Below are positions 1 through 8,195 of a DNA stretch of 64,000 nt, one piece after another; positions within the stretch are counted from its first letter, which is position 1, and each line of letters begins with the position of its first letter. The notes beneath the pieces were generated by a model. It saw only the letters and a list, made by a program, of their open reading frames with translations, was not told the origin of the DNA and searched no databases. This DNA comes from Planomicrobium sp. Y74 (GTDB lineage Bacteria > Bacillota > Bacilli > Bacillales_A > Planococcaceae). The stretch spans positions 124,001 through 188,000 of the forward strand of contig NZ_RCWH01000005.1 of the NCBI RefSeq assembly GCF_003668635.1. The letters are read 5' to 3'. Made by a program: the position numbers and the translations under genes.

Positions 1-807
1 ATACAAGGGATAGCAAAAGAAGAGCGGAGCAAAAAAGCCCGTACATCCCTTGAGATGGTCGGACTGGGCAATTACATTGACCAGTATCCATCCCAGCTTT
101 CCGGTGGGATGCAGCAGCGTGTCGGTTTGGCAAGAGCACTTGCCAACGATCCGGAAGTGCTTCTGATGGATGAAGCATTTTCAGCGCTTGATCCGCTGAT
201 TCGTAAAGAAATGCAGGATGAGCTATTGGATCTTCAGGAAACAATGAAGAAAACCATTATTTTCATCACACACGATTTGGACGAAGCACTTCGCATCGGC
301 GATAAAATCGCTTTGATGAAAGACGGCTCGATTGTACAGGTTGGTTCACCGGAAGAAATTCTGATGAATCCGGCAAACGATTACGTCGAGAAATTTGTTG
401 AAGACGTTGACCGCTCGAAAGTCCTGACGGCTTACAACATCATGAAACGTCCGGAAACGGTCAATATCGAAAAACACGGCCCGCGGGTCGCGCTAGAACG
501 GATGCAGAAAGAAGGCATCTCCAGCATTTATGTAACGGACAGCAAACGGAATCTGAAAGGCTATGTAACAGCGGATGATGCATCGATTGCACTGCGCAGC
601 GATGTGACCAGCCTGCTGGCCATTATGAAAACGGATGCTCCGACTGTCACGAAAGATACATTGATGAATGCAATCTTTGAAATCAGCCACAATTCGCCGG
701 TTCCGATTCCGGTAGTGGAAGATGGTAAATTACTTGGAATTATTGTACGCGGTGCGGTCATCTCAGCGCTTGCAGGACAGGGTGAGGTGAATTTGACACA
801 TGCTTAA
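1..807 (+). CDS. opuAA: Glycine betaine/proline ABC importer, ATP-binding subunit (5'-truncated by window)
   Basis: ATPase subunit of the OpuA/ProU osmoprotectant importer, acting on the cytoplasmic face of the membrane. The frame is open from base 1, so the start and Walker A lie outside the window; 268 codons remain. Visible are the ABC signature LSGGMQQRVGLARAL (about window residues 33-47), Walker B LLMDEAF followed by SALDP, and the switch His in FITHDLDEA. The last ~115 residues form a pair of CBS domains, which in OpuA sense ionic strength (family knowledge). The stop overlaps the permease start by 8 bases, implying translational coupling. Permease and binding-protein genes directly downstream confirm the OpuA type. 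Confidence 0.95.
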   Translation: MQGIAKEERSKKARTSLEMVGLGNYIDQYPSQLSGGMQQRVGLARALANDPEVLLMDEAFSALDPLIRKEMQDELLDLQETMKKTIIFITHDLDEALRIGDKIALMKDGSIVQVGSPEEILMNPANDYVEKFVEDVDRSKVLTAYNIMKRPETVNIEKHGPRVALERMQKEGISSIYVTDSKRNLKGYVTADDASIALRSDVTSLLAIMKTDAPTVTKDTLMNAIFEISHNSPVPIPVVEDGKLLGIIVRGAVISALAGQGEVNLTHA

Positions 808-1660
808 CTTTATGGAAAACATCGAAAAATTACCGTTGGGGTCGTGGGTGTCTGATTTCACAGACTGGATTTCCGACAGCTTTGCGTTTCTGTTCGATCC
901 GATCAAGAATGAATTCGGGGACGGGCTGGAAGATTTCGCTGATATGCTGGCGGCAGTGCCTCCGGTAATCGTTATTTTAATCGTTGCTGTCTTGGCTTTC
1001 TTCCTTAGCGGGAAACGCTTCGGACTGGCCGCATTCTCAATCGTCGGCTTGCTGCTTGTTTGGAACCAGGGGCTTTGGGAAGAACTGATGCTGTCCTTCT
1101 CGCTGGTGCTCGTTGCCAGTCTGCTCTCAGTCATCATCGGTGTGCCGATTGGCATACTGATGTCGAAAAGCAAAACAGCTGAAAGCATCATTACACCGGT
1201 TCTCGATTTCATGCAGACAATGCCCGCATTCGTTTACCTGATTCCTGCGGTTGCTTTCTTCAGCATCGGGATGGTACCCGGAATTTTCGCTTCCTTGATT
1301 TTCGCGACACCGCCGACTGTCAGGTTTACGAACCTCGGCATCCGTCAGGTATCGGAAGAATTAGTGGAAGCAGCCGAAGCATTCGGCAGCACAGGCGCAC
1401 AGAAACTGTTCAAAGTTGAATTGCCGATGGCCAAGACCACCATTATGGCCGGCATCAACCAGACAGTCATGCTTGCCTTGTCCATGGTCGTCATCGCATC
1501 AATGATCGGTGCACCTGGACTTGGCCGCGAAGTACTCTCGGCTCTGCAGCGTGCAGACGTCGGCACCGGCTTTGTTGCCGGTCTTGGGATTGTCATCCTG
1601 GCAATCATCATCGACCGCTTTACGCAAAGCTTCTCGTTGAAAAAAGGAACGAATATCTAA
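800..1660 (+). CDS. opuAB: Glycine betaine/proline ABC importer, permease subunit
   Basis: Membrane subunit of OpuA, 286 residues, close to the usual size. A hydrophilic N-terminal stretch precedes several membrane segments (first about residues 51-68). A binding-protein-dependent permease domain carries the EAA loop near residues 190-215 (EAAEAFGSTGAQKLFKVELP), which docks to the ATPase. The start overlaps the ATPase gene by 8 bases, and the binding-protein gene follows after 69 bases, so this is one operon ordered ATPase-permease-binding protein as in Bacillus opuA. Confidence 0.95.
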   Translation: MLNFMENIEKLPLGSWVSDFTDWISDSFAFLFDPIKNEFGDGLEDFADMLAAVPPVIVILIVAVLAFFLSGKRFGLAAFSIVGLLLVWNQGLWEELMLSFSLVLVASLLSVIIGVPIGILMSKSKTAESIITPVLDFMQTMPAFVYLIPAVAFFSIGMVPGIFASLIFATPPTVRFTNLGIRQVSEELVEAAEAFGSTGAQKLFKVELPMAKTTIMAGINQTVMLALSMVVIASMIGAPGLGREVLSALQRADVGTGFVAGLGIVILAIIIDRFTQSFSLKKGTNI

Positions 1661-1729
1661 TCCGCCTGGAATCTTTTCTAAAAAGGAAAGTGCCATACAA
1701 TTTTAAAGAAAAAGGGGAATGATCATTTT

Positions 1730-2656
1730 ATGAAAAAAGCACAATGGAAACATTTAGGGTTAGCATTTGCTGTAACGCCAATGATGCTGCTTGCAGCTTG
1801 TGGTGACGAAGAGGCGAACACGGACGAAGGAACAGCCGGTGATTCTGGCGAAGTGAACTACGGCGAAGAGATGAGCTATAAAATCACAGGCATCGAGCCT
1901 GGTGCAGGCGTAGTTGCAGCATCTGAACAAGCTACTGAAGACTACGACAGCCTCGCGGGATGGGAAGTTGTAACTTCTTCAAGTGGCGCAATGGCGACAG
2001 CACTTGGTGAAGCCATCGACAACGAAGAACCAATCATCGTAACGGGCTGGAGCCCGCACTGGAAATTCCAGAAATACGATCTTAAATACCTTGAAGATCC
2101 AAATGGCGTCTTCGGTGATGCTGAAACGATCAACACAATGGTACGCCAGGGGTTGGAAGAAGAAAATCCTGAAGCTTACACAATCCTTGACCAGTTCAAC
2201 TGGGAACCGGCGGACATCGAAAGCATCATGCTTGAAGTTTCCAACGGAATAGCTGTAGAAGATGCAGCAGCAGCATGGATCGAAGAAAACAGCGACAAAG
2301 TGGCTGAGTGGACTGAAGGCACTGAAACAGTTGACGGCACTGAAATCGAACTTGCATACGTAGAGTGGGATACAGAAGTCGCATCTACAAACGTAGTCGG
2401 CCAAGTCCTTGAAGCTCAAGGTTTTGACGTTAAATTGACTCCGCTTGATAACGCTGTAATGTGGTCAGCGGTAGCCGGCGGCGAAGCTGACGGAATGGTA
2501 GCTGCATGGTTGCCAGGAACTCACGCTACACAATTCGAAGAGTATGGTGAAGACGTAGTAGATCTTGGTGCAAACCTTGAAGGTGCTAAAATCGGATTTG
2601 TTGTCCCTTCTTACATGGACATCGATTCTATTGAAGACCTGTCGCCAAAAGAATAA
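1730..2656 (+). CDS. opuAC: Glycine betaine-binding lipoprotein of OpuA
   Basis: Extracellular substrate-binding lipoprotein that delivers betaine to OpuAB. A lipoprotein signal peptide ends in the lipobox LLAAC (Cys at about residue 24), followed by an acidic linker and an OpuAC-type domain to residue 308. Tryptophans occur in WSPHWKFQ and in the later VMWSAVAGG segment, as expected of a family that cages quaternary amines with aromatic residues. The start ATG follows a clear AAAGGGGAATG ribosome site. A strong terminator 15 bases after the stop closes the operon. Confidence 0.95.
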   Translation: MKKAQWKHLGLAFAVTPMMLLAACGDEEANTDEGTAGDSGEVNYGEEMSYKITGIEPGAGVVAASEQATEDYDSLAGWEVVTSSSGAMATALGEAIDNEEPIIVTGWSPHWKFQKYDLKYLEDPNGVFGDAETINTMVRQGLEEENPEAYTILDQFNWEPADIESIMLEVSNGIAVEDAAAAWIEENSDKVAEWTEGTETVDGTEIELAYVEWDTEVASTNVVGQVLEAQGFDVKLTPLDNAVMWSAVAGGEADGMVAAWLPGTHATQFEEYGEDVVDLGANLEGAKIGFVVPSYMDIDSIEDLSPKE

Positions 2657-2670
2657 AGGAATAAAAATAA

Positions 2671-2712
2671 CCGGACTCCCGAGAGATTTTTCTTGGGGGT
2701 TCGGTTTTTTTA
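2671..2712 (+). terminator. Rho-independent terminator after opuAC (terminator-family copy A)
   Basis: GC-rich inverted repeat with arms CCGGACTCCC and GGGGGTTCGG around an AT-rich loop, followed by a run of seven T. It ends the opuA operon. Related sequences recur at 13946, 28024 and 51091. Confidence 0.9.
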
Positions 2713-2909
2713 TTGTTACTTAGAGTAAGTTCTATATCCCTGTAACCGAAATGCAGTCTATAGAAGAAACAAAATATAGGGATTTTATATTTTTGTAAAG
2801 AAATGCACGAAACTTGTTCTACTTGGCGCATATGGAGTTTTAATGCAGCGACTAGTAAAGCATGCAGAGTACTAATATGTGTTTAAATTAAATTTTCTGA
2901 TATTAAGCC
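2713..2909. other. Intergenic stretch with no recognised gene
   Basis: About 200 bases of AT-rich sequence between the opuA terminator and the promoter of the LacI-led operon. I see no convincing coding frame, RNA gene or strong inverted repeat. Confidence 0.6.
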
Positions 2910-2938
2910 TTGTAATTGAAAGGGCTTTCATTTATACT
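2910..2938 (+). promoter_or_regulatory. Probable sigma-A promoter of the hexuronate operon
   Basis: A -35-like TTGTAA (2910-2915), exactly 17 bases, then a -10-like TATACT (2933-2938). The expected start point near 2945 falls inside the operator region, which is a repressor-friendly arrangement. Confidence 0.6.
2916..2930 (+). promoter_or_regulatory. cre-like site with one mismatch
   Basis: TTGAAAGGGCTTTCA resembles the CcpA consensus WTGNAANCGNWNNCW except that the central C is G. It lies between the -35 and -10 elements, where CcpA binding would block transcription. The mismatch is in the core, so this is only a candidate. Confidence 0.4.
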
Positions 2939-2939
2939 C

Positions 2940-2972
2940 TTACTAAACCGATTTACTAAACCGGTTTAGTAA
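2940..2972 (+). promoter_or_regulatory. LacI-family operator: perfect 20-bp palindrome plus an upstream half site
   Basis: TTACTAAACCGGTTTAGTAA (2953-2972) is a perfect palindrome with a central CG-containing core, typical of LacI-family sites. An extra half site TTACTAAACCG lies at 2940-2950. Both sit just downstream of the predicted start point and directly ahead of the LacI-type gene at 2986, so autoregulation and repression of the whole operon are the simple reading. Confidence 0.75.
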
Positions 2973-2985
2973 CGAGGCGAAAGAA

Positions 2986-3990
2986 ATGAAAAAAGTCACA
3001 ATGCAAGACGTTGCTGATCAAGCTGGCGTGTCAAAAAGCACGGTCTCACAGTTTATTAATAATCGTTATGAATACATGGCTGCCTCTACGAAGCTTCGAG
3101 TAGGACAAGCTATTAAAGAACTGGGATATATACCAAACCATGTAGCAAAGAGTTTGAAGCAAAAGAAGACAGCCACTATAGGCGTAATCGTAGCCAATAT
3201 CCTTCATACTTTTTCGACGGAAATTATCCGGTCGATTGAAGATATTTGCGGAGAAAACGGCTTTCATTTATTCGTTTGCAATGCAGATGATAAACCGGAG
3301 AAGGAAAGAGCTTATATTGATATGTTGCTTGCAAAGCAAGTGGATGGTCTAATAATATTCCCGACAAATGGAAATGATAGCCGGTATGAACAGTTAAAGG
3401 AAGAGGGATTCCCGATTGTTTTTGTGGATAGGAAGATTAATCAATCTATTTTCCCGACACTTTTGCTGGATAATGAAAGCGCTTCGAAAATAGCGGTAGA
3501 ACAATTAGTGGGGAGTGGCAGAAAGAAAATTGGTCTTGTCTCAACCTCTATTGAAAAAAAGGTTACTCCGCGGGTCGAACGTATCAACGGATTTAAAAAA
3601 ACTCTTGAACAATGCGGTCTATTAGTGAAAGAAGAATGGATCATCGCAGAAGAACGTGATCAAATTGCCGAGAAGCTGGAAAAGATATGGGGAGGCGAGG
3701 AAAAGCCAGATGCTTTTTTTGCAACAAATGATTTGGCGCTGATTGAATTGCTGAAGTTTATTAAAAAGTACCATTTATCTATCCCAAGTGATATTGGCGT
3801 TATTACGATTGATGATTCACCATTTTTAGAAATTGCTACAACGCCTATTTCTGTTATTAAACAACCAACATTTACGATGGGGAGAGATGCGGCTAAGATA
3901 TTGCTGCAATTGATTGATAGCAAAAAGTTCGAGGACTGTTACAAAGAACAACGCTATTCTCCGATTTTAGTAAATAGAGAATCCAGTTAA
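2986..3990 (+). CDS. LacI-family transcriptional repressor of the hexuronate operon
   Basis: A 334-residue LacI/GalR regulator. The N-terminal helix-turn-helix (residues 1-50) contains VTMQDVADQAGVSKSTVSQ and the hinge motif NHVAKSLKQKKT. A periplasmic-binding-protein-like sensor domain fills the rest. It is the first gene of the operon, just behind the 20-bp palindrome that is its likely operator. KdgR-type regulators occupy this position in other Bacillales uronate clusters, so the inducer may be 2-keto-3-deoxygluconate or its phosphate; that is inference. The sequence is more AT-rich than the opuA genes before it. Confidence 0.88.
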   Translation: MKKVTMQDVADQAGVSKSTVSQFINNRYEYMAASTKLRVGQAIKELGYIPNHVAKSLKQKKTATIGVIVANILHTFSTEIIRSIEDICGENGFHLFVCNADDKPEKERAYIDMLLAKQVDGLIIFPTNGNDSRYEQLKEEGFPIVFVDRKINQSIFPTLLLDNESASKIAVEQLVGSGRKKIGLVSTSIEKKVTPRVERINGFKKTLEQCGLLVKEEWIIAEERDQIAEKLEKIWGGEEKPDAFFATNDLALIELLKFIKKYHLSIPSDIGVITIDDSPFLEIATTPISVIKQPTFTMGRDAAKILLQLIDSKKFEDCYKEQRYSPILVNRESS

Positions 3991-4013
3991 AGTGAGTAAG
4001 GAGTGTGGAAAGA

Positions 4014-4970
4014 TTGTCTGCGGATTTTGGTGTATTAACAATAGGGGATGCCATGATTACCATGAATCCCAGCACAACTGGACCGTTACGGTATGTAACA
4101 AATTTTGAACGAAAAGTCGGCGGTGCAGAGATGAATTTCGCTATCGGCTGCGCAAGACTTGGACTTAACAGCAAATGGATCAGCCGTTTGGGAAAAGATG
4201 ACTTTGGAAAAGTGATTTATAATTTTGCGCGTGGTGAAGGCATTGATGTTTCAGCGGTTGAGTTTGTGGAAGACATTCCAACTTCCGTAAACTTCAAAGA
4301 AATCCATAAAAGTGGCGCCGGCAAAACTTATTATTACCGAGACCCTTCACCCGTTACAGTTCTTACTCCAAAAGATATTCGTGAGGAAATGTTCGAGGGC
4401 ATTGACGTGGTTCACTTAACCGGTGTGTATTTAGCCCTCGATGAACGAAATATTGAAATTGCGAAAGAAATTATCGGAATTGCGAAAGAAAAAAAGATTA
4501 CCATTGCATTCGATCCGAATATCCGGTTAAAACTTTGGACTATTGAAGAAGCAAGAGTTGCATACGAGTCCCTCTTCCCTGATATCGATATTTTATTGAC
4601 AGGGCTGGATGAAATCCAAATGATTTCGGGGCAAGAGTCGTTTGAAGAATTAGCAGCGTACGTTGAAAAATTCGGCATAAAAGATTTTGTTATTAAAGAT
4701 GGTGAAAATGGATCGAAACTTTATCGGCAAGGTGAATGGACAACAGTAGCCGGATTTTCTGTCAATCCCATTGACACTGTTGGAGCAGGAGACGGATTTG
4801 ACGCAGGCTATATTTACGGAATCCTGAATCATTTAGAACCGGCATCCTTGCTTCGTTTCGCGAATGGTGTCGGAGCACTTGTAACTACCGTTTCTGGCGA
4901 CAATGAAGGACTCCCTTACTTAGAAGATGTTCAAGCCTTTGTTGATAACAAAAAAGTTATCGAGCGATAG
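4014..4970 (+). CDS. kdgK: PfkB-family sugar kinase, probable 2-keto-3-deoxygluconate kinase
   Basis: Ribokinase-like (PfkB) kinase. The N-terminal motif GGAEMNFAIGCARLGL and the C-terminal anion-hole/catalytic signature DTVGAGDGFDAGY (catalytic Asp in GAGDGF) are intact. With mannonate dehydratase and KDPG aldolase in the same operon, the expected reaction is phosphorylation of 2-keto-3-deoxygluconate to KDPG. The start is uncertain: GTG at 4005 sits only one base after AAGGAG, whereas TTG at 4014 has a 10-base spacing and was chosen. Substrate is inferred from context. Confidence 0.85.
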   Translation: MSADFGVLTIGDAMITMNPSTTGPLRYVTNFERKVGGAEMNFAIGCARLGLNSKWISRLGKDDFGKVIYNFARGEGIDVSAVEFVEDIPTSVNFKEIHKSGAGKTYYYRDPSPVTVLTPKDIREEMFEGIDVVHLTGVYLALDERNIEIAKEIIGIAKEKKITIAFDPNIRLKLWTIEEARVAYESLFPDIDILLTGLDEIQMISGQESFEELAAYVEKFGIKDFVIKDGENGSKLYRQGEWTTVAGFSVNPIDTVGAGDGFDAGYIYGILNHLEPASLLRFANGVGALVTTVSGDNEGLPYLEDVQAFVDNKKVIER

Positions 4971-4985
4971 AAAGGGAGGTTAGTG

Positions 4986-5531
4986 ATGAAGACTCCTTTT
5001 GAGATCATGAAGGAAATGGAACAAGTAATCAGCCGGGTTGATGAAAAACAGTATGGGGAATTCGTTGAATTATTGTTGAAAGACTCCCGTTTTTTCATTT
5101 TTGGGGAGGGGCGTTCCGGTCTGATTGGAAAGGCGATAGCCATGAGGTTGATGCACTGTGGCAAGGAAGTGTATGTGGTGGGTGAAACAATTGCCCCCTC
5201 AATTGGAGAAGATGATGTGCTCCTTGCCATTTCAGGGTCGGCCGGTTCTATTCAATTGACGGGTATTTGCCGGCAAGCTTCAAAGCATGGAGCTCATGTA
5301 ACTCTTATAACGACAAATGAAGCAAAGTTGCAGGAAGAATGGTGCAACAGCGGAATCTTCATTCCGGCGGCAACGAAGAATCGTGCGGAAGGTGAACCTT
5401 CGACTATTCAACCGCTCGGCAGCCAATTTGATCAAGCCGTTCATCTGGTGCTGGATGCGGCAATTGTTGACGGGCCATACGCAAACCATTCTCATGAATC
5501 TATGAAAAAACAGCATACAAATTTAGAGTAG
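4986..5531 (+). CDS. hxlB: SIS-domain protein, 6-phospho-3-hexuloisomerase type
   Basis: A 181-residue single SIS domain. It carries the phospho-sugar motif [20 protein letters not shown] (about residues 40-59), AISGSAGS, and the C-terminal MKKQHTNLE, resembling the end of HxlB/PHI proteins. PHI interconverts 3-hexulose-6-phosphate and fructose-6-phosphate in the ribulose-monophosphate pathway. Its partner family (HPS) is encoded at 13104 beyond the end of this operon. The ATG at 4986 is preferred over GTG 4983 because GGGAGG lies 6 bases upstream. Its job inside a uronate operon is unclear. Confidence 0.8.
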   Translation: MKTPFEIMKEMEQVISRVDEKQYGEFVELLLKDSRFFIFGEGRSGLIGKAIAMRLMHCGKEVYVVGETIAPSIGEDDVLLAISGSAGSIQLTGICRQASKHGAHVTLITTNEAKLQEEWCNSGIFIPAATKNRAEGEPSTIQPLGSQFDQAVHLVLDAAIVDGPYANHSHESMKKQHTNLE

Positions 5532-5541
5532 GAGGAACTGC

Positions 5542-6552
5542 ATGACTACTGTTACTGTTTCTCATGAAGAAGTTCGAGCATTAATTGTACGTAAGTTAAT
5601 GGCAGCCGGCATAAACGAGAGTCATGCCAAAAAAGTAGCGGCCATTCTTATACACGCTGATTTACGAGGTGTTAATTCGCACGGAGCATTGCGGACGGAA
5701 CATTATATTAAGCGGCTTAGTGCAGGTGGCATCAATCCGGATCCTGAGATATCCTTTACAGCTTCTGGTCCTGTCACTGGCGTTGTCGATGGAGATGACG
5801 GTTTTGGCCACTTAGTAGGTGATAAAGCAATGGGCCATGCAATTGAAATGGCCGAAAAAAACGGAGTCGGCATGGTGACAGCGATAAACAGCAGCCATTG
5901 TGGAGCGCTCAGTTATTTTGTCCAAGAAGCGACTAAGCATAACTTAATCGGCATTGCGATGACGCATACAGACAAAATAGTTGTTCCGTTCGGCGGAAAA
6001 GATTCTTTTCTTGGAACAAATCCAATAGCTTACGGAGTGCCGGCGAAGAATGAGAAACCATTTATTTTAGACATGGCGACTTCAAATGTTGCGTTGGGGA
6101 AAGTCCTGCAGCATAAGGAAGAAGGGAAAAGTATTCCCGAAGGATGGGGAGTTGATGAACAAGGAAATGCAGTGACCGACCCGTCAAAAGTGGTATCACT
6201 GACACCTTTTGGCGGCCCTAAAGGGTATGGGTTGTCCATGATTGTCGATATATTCTCCGGTTTGCTCGCTGGTATGGCTTTCGGGCCGCATATCAGTAAA
6301 ATGTACGGAGATCTTGATCAGAAAAGAAAATTGGGTCATTATTTCTGCGCGATTAACCCATCGTTCTTTACGGATTCAGAAAGCTTTTTAGAACAGATGG
6401 ATAAGATGATTCAAGAAATAAGGGAAGTTCCACCAGCTTCAGGTTTTTCAGGGGTATTGGTTCCGGGAGAGATTGAACAGAAGAACGAGGAACGCAGTCT
6501 GGCTGAAGGCATTAAGATTGCGGCGACAACATATGATTACTTGAAAAAGTAA
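5542..6552 (+). CDS. Malate/L-lactate dehydrogenase-family (YiaK-like) NAD(P)H oxidoreductase
   Basis: A 336-residue member of the LDH2/MDG2 family, whose characterised members include 2,3-diketo-L-gulonate reductase (YiaK), ureidoglycolate dehydrogenase and sulfolactate dehydrogenase. Family motifs include [18 protein letters not shown] near residues 35-52 and the SSHCGAL segment near residue 117. It precedes a TRAP importer, as yiaK precedes yiaMNO in E. coli, which hints at a keto-acid sugar substrate. The exact substrate cannot be read from sequence. A clean TAGGAGGAACTGC ribosome site precedes ATG. Confidence 0.85.
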   Translation: MTTVTVSHEEVRALIVRKLMAAGINESHAKKVAAILIHADLRGVNSHGALRTEHYIKRLSAGGINPDPEISFTASGPVTGVVDGDDGFGHLVGDKAMGHAIEMAEKNGVGMVTAINSSHCGALSYFVQEATKHNLIGIAMTHTDKIVVPFGGKDSFLGTNPIAYGVPAKNEKPFILDMATSNVALGKVLQHKEEGKSIPEGWGVDEQGNAVTDPSKVVSLTPFGGPKGYGLSMIVDIFSGLLAGMAFGPHISKMYGDLDQKRKLGHYFCAINPSFFTDSESFLEQMDKMIQEIREVPPASGFSGVLVPGEIEQKNEERSLAEGIKIAATTYDYLKK

Positions 6553-6615
6553 ATTTTCATAAGGGATTAATTGAGTTAAAATCCATAAAAATTAGTGAAA
6601 AAGGGGAGAAAAATT

Positions 6616-7629
6616 ATGAAGAAGACATGGTTAACAGGTGTTTTTGCATCGGTATTAGTTTTGGGAGCTTGTGGGGGAAATGGTTCTGAAGAAACAGGCG
6701 GTTCGGAAGAAACAGGTGGTTCGGGAGAAACGATTGAATGGAGTTTTGGCCATTTGGCGGATGAGAATCATATTTGGCACAAAACTGCTGAGAGATTTGT
6801 GGAATTAGTAGAAGAAAATTCAGATGGACAAATGGAAATAACGATTTATCCGAATAACTCACTTGGTGGCGAAACGGATACAATTAACGCAATCCAAGCT
6901 GGAACGGCTGATATGGTTATTTCAGGAGAAACTCTGCAAAACTGGGCACCTAATGCAGCATTGATGGCGGTACCATATGCTTTCCGCGACCTTGAACATG
7001 TGCAGACTGTAGTAGAAGGTGAAATCGGTGAGCAGATTAAGAATGAAATCAGTGAAGAAGCAGACTTGACAGCTCTTTACTACCATACAAGGGCTCCGCG
7101 TAACTTAACGTCAAATGAACCAATTGAGTCGCCTGAAGACTTAAACGGTTTCAGCATGCGTGTTCCGAATGTTCCGTTATTCCTGGATGTTTGGGAAGCT
7201 GCTGGAGCATCTCCGCAGGTAATGGACTTTAACGAGGTATTTACTGGTTTACAACAAGGGGTTATTGACGGACAGGAAAACCCGGTTGACCTGATTCAAA
7301 GTGCTGCGTTCTATGAAGTTCAAGATTACGTCAACCGTACTGAGCATGTTTATTCATGGATTTACATTTTAGTTGGAAATGAACAATACAATGCACTTTC
7401 GGATGAATTGAAAGAAGTAGTGCAGTCAGCAGCAGAAGAAGCGCAAGCTTATGGCGAAGAACTGTACAACGAAGAAATTGAAACCATTGAGCAAGAGTTA
7501 AAAGATGAAGGAATGGAATTTGTAGACGTGGACCAGGATGCATTCCGTGAAGCAATGATTCCTGCAATCGAAGAATCGTTGACACCGGAACAACTGGAAC
7601 TTTACGAACAAATTTTAGCAGTTGAATAA
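6616..7629 (+). CDS. dctP: TRAP transporter substrate-binding lipoprotein, DctP family
   Basis: Extracellular binding component of a TRAP importer, 337 residues. The signal peptide ends in the lipobox VLGAC, and a short Gly/Ser/Glu-rich linker with a repeated EETGGS motif follows. The DctP fold includes a conserved arginine segment, NGFSMRVPNVPLF, that usually clamps a substrate carboxylate. The ATG at 6616 has AAGGGGAG 7-8 bases upstream; an in-frame start at 6595 lacks a site. An intercistronic hairpin separates it from dctQ. The substrate is presumably a hexuronate or aldonate, inferred from neighbours. Confidence 0.92.
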   Translation: MKKTWLTGVFASVLVLGACGGNGSEETGGSEETGGSGETIEWSFGHLADENHIWHKTAERFVELVEENSDGQMEITIYPNNSLGGETDTINAIQAGTADMVISGETLQNWAPNAALMAVPYAFRDLEHVQTVVEGEIGEQIKNEISEEADLTALYYHTRAPRNLTSNEPIESPEDLNGFSMRVPNVPLFLDVWEAAGASPQVMDFNEVFTGLQQGVIDGQENPVDLIQSAAFYEVQDYVNRTEHVYSWIYILVGNEQYNALSDELKEVVQSAAEEAQAYGEELYNEEIETIEQELKDEGMEFVDVDQDAFREAMIPAIEESLTPEQLELYEQILAVE

Positions 7630-7640
7630 CATGGATAAAA

Positions 7641-7675
7641 GGCACTTTCGACTGGATAGTCGATTGTGCTTTTCC
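7641..7675 (+). terminator. Intercistronic stem-loop between dctP and dctQ
   Basis: Inverted repeat with GCAC...TCGACT pairing with AGTCGA...GTGC, followed by TTTT. It is probably a partial terminator or mRNA-stabilising element that raises binding-protein output over permease output. The following genes clearly belong to the same operon. Confidence 0.6.
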
Positions 7676-7700
7676 CTTAGGAAAGGATTGACTTGAAGTT

Positions 7701-8195
7701 ATGCTGTTTCGAAAGTTGATTGATCGTACTCTTGTTTTATTAACAATTGTCAGTTTTACAGGAGTCATTGTTTTGGTAACGATTCAAATCATTTCTCGTT
7801 TCGCCCCATTTTCATTTGTATGGACAGAAGAATTGACCCGTTATTTCTTCCTTTACGGCATTTGTTTTGGCGCGCCGTTGGCATTGATGCGCAACGAATT
7901 TATAAATGTCGATATCATCTTGAACAGAATGCCTGACAATTTCAGGAGGTATTATGAAGTCTTCATTTACCTTTCAATTATCTTAATCAGTGGCGTAATA
8001 GTCGTTAAAGGGTATGGATTTATATTAGGGGGACATAATCAGTCTTCTGCTACATTGCCCATCCAGTTATCGGCAGTCCATGCTTTTTTGATGATTATGG
8101 GTGTATTTCTGGTGTACTATGCAGTCTTGAAGATTATAGGTCTTGTAAAAAATGAACAGGATTATAGTCAGCAATTTGAAGAGGGTGATAATTAA
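7701..8195 (+). CDS. dctQ: TRAP transporter small permease, DctQ family
   Basis: A 164-residue membrane protein with four predicted membrane segments (about residues 12-32, 45-65, 85-105, 125-147) and the DctQ-typical WTEELTRYFF segment after the first helix pair. It forms the membrane complex with DctM. Its stop codon overlaps the dctM start (TAATG), which implies translational coupling. Confidence 0.92.
   Translation: MLFRKLIDRTLVLLTIVSFTGVIVLVTIQIISRFAPFSFVWTEELTRYFFLYGICFGAPLALMRNEFINVDIILNRMPDNFRRYYEVFIYLSIILISGVIVVKGYGFILGGHNQSSATLPIQLSAVHAFLMIMGVFLVYYAVLKIIGLVKNEQDYSQQFEEGDN

Noticed and set aside
1979..2419. 146-codon minus-strand frame
   Set aside because: Antisense to opuAC, which has a lipobox, correct length and operon position; no independent support.
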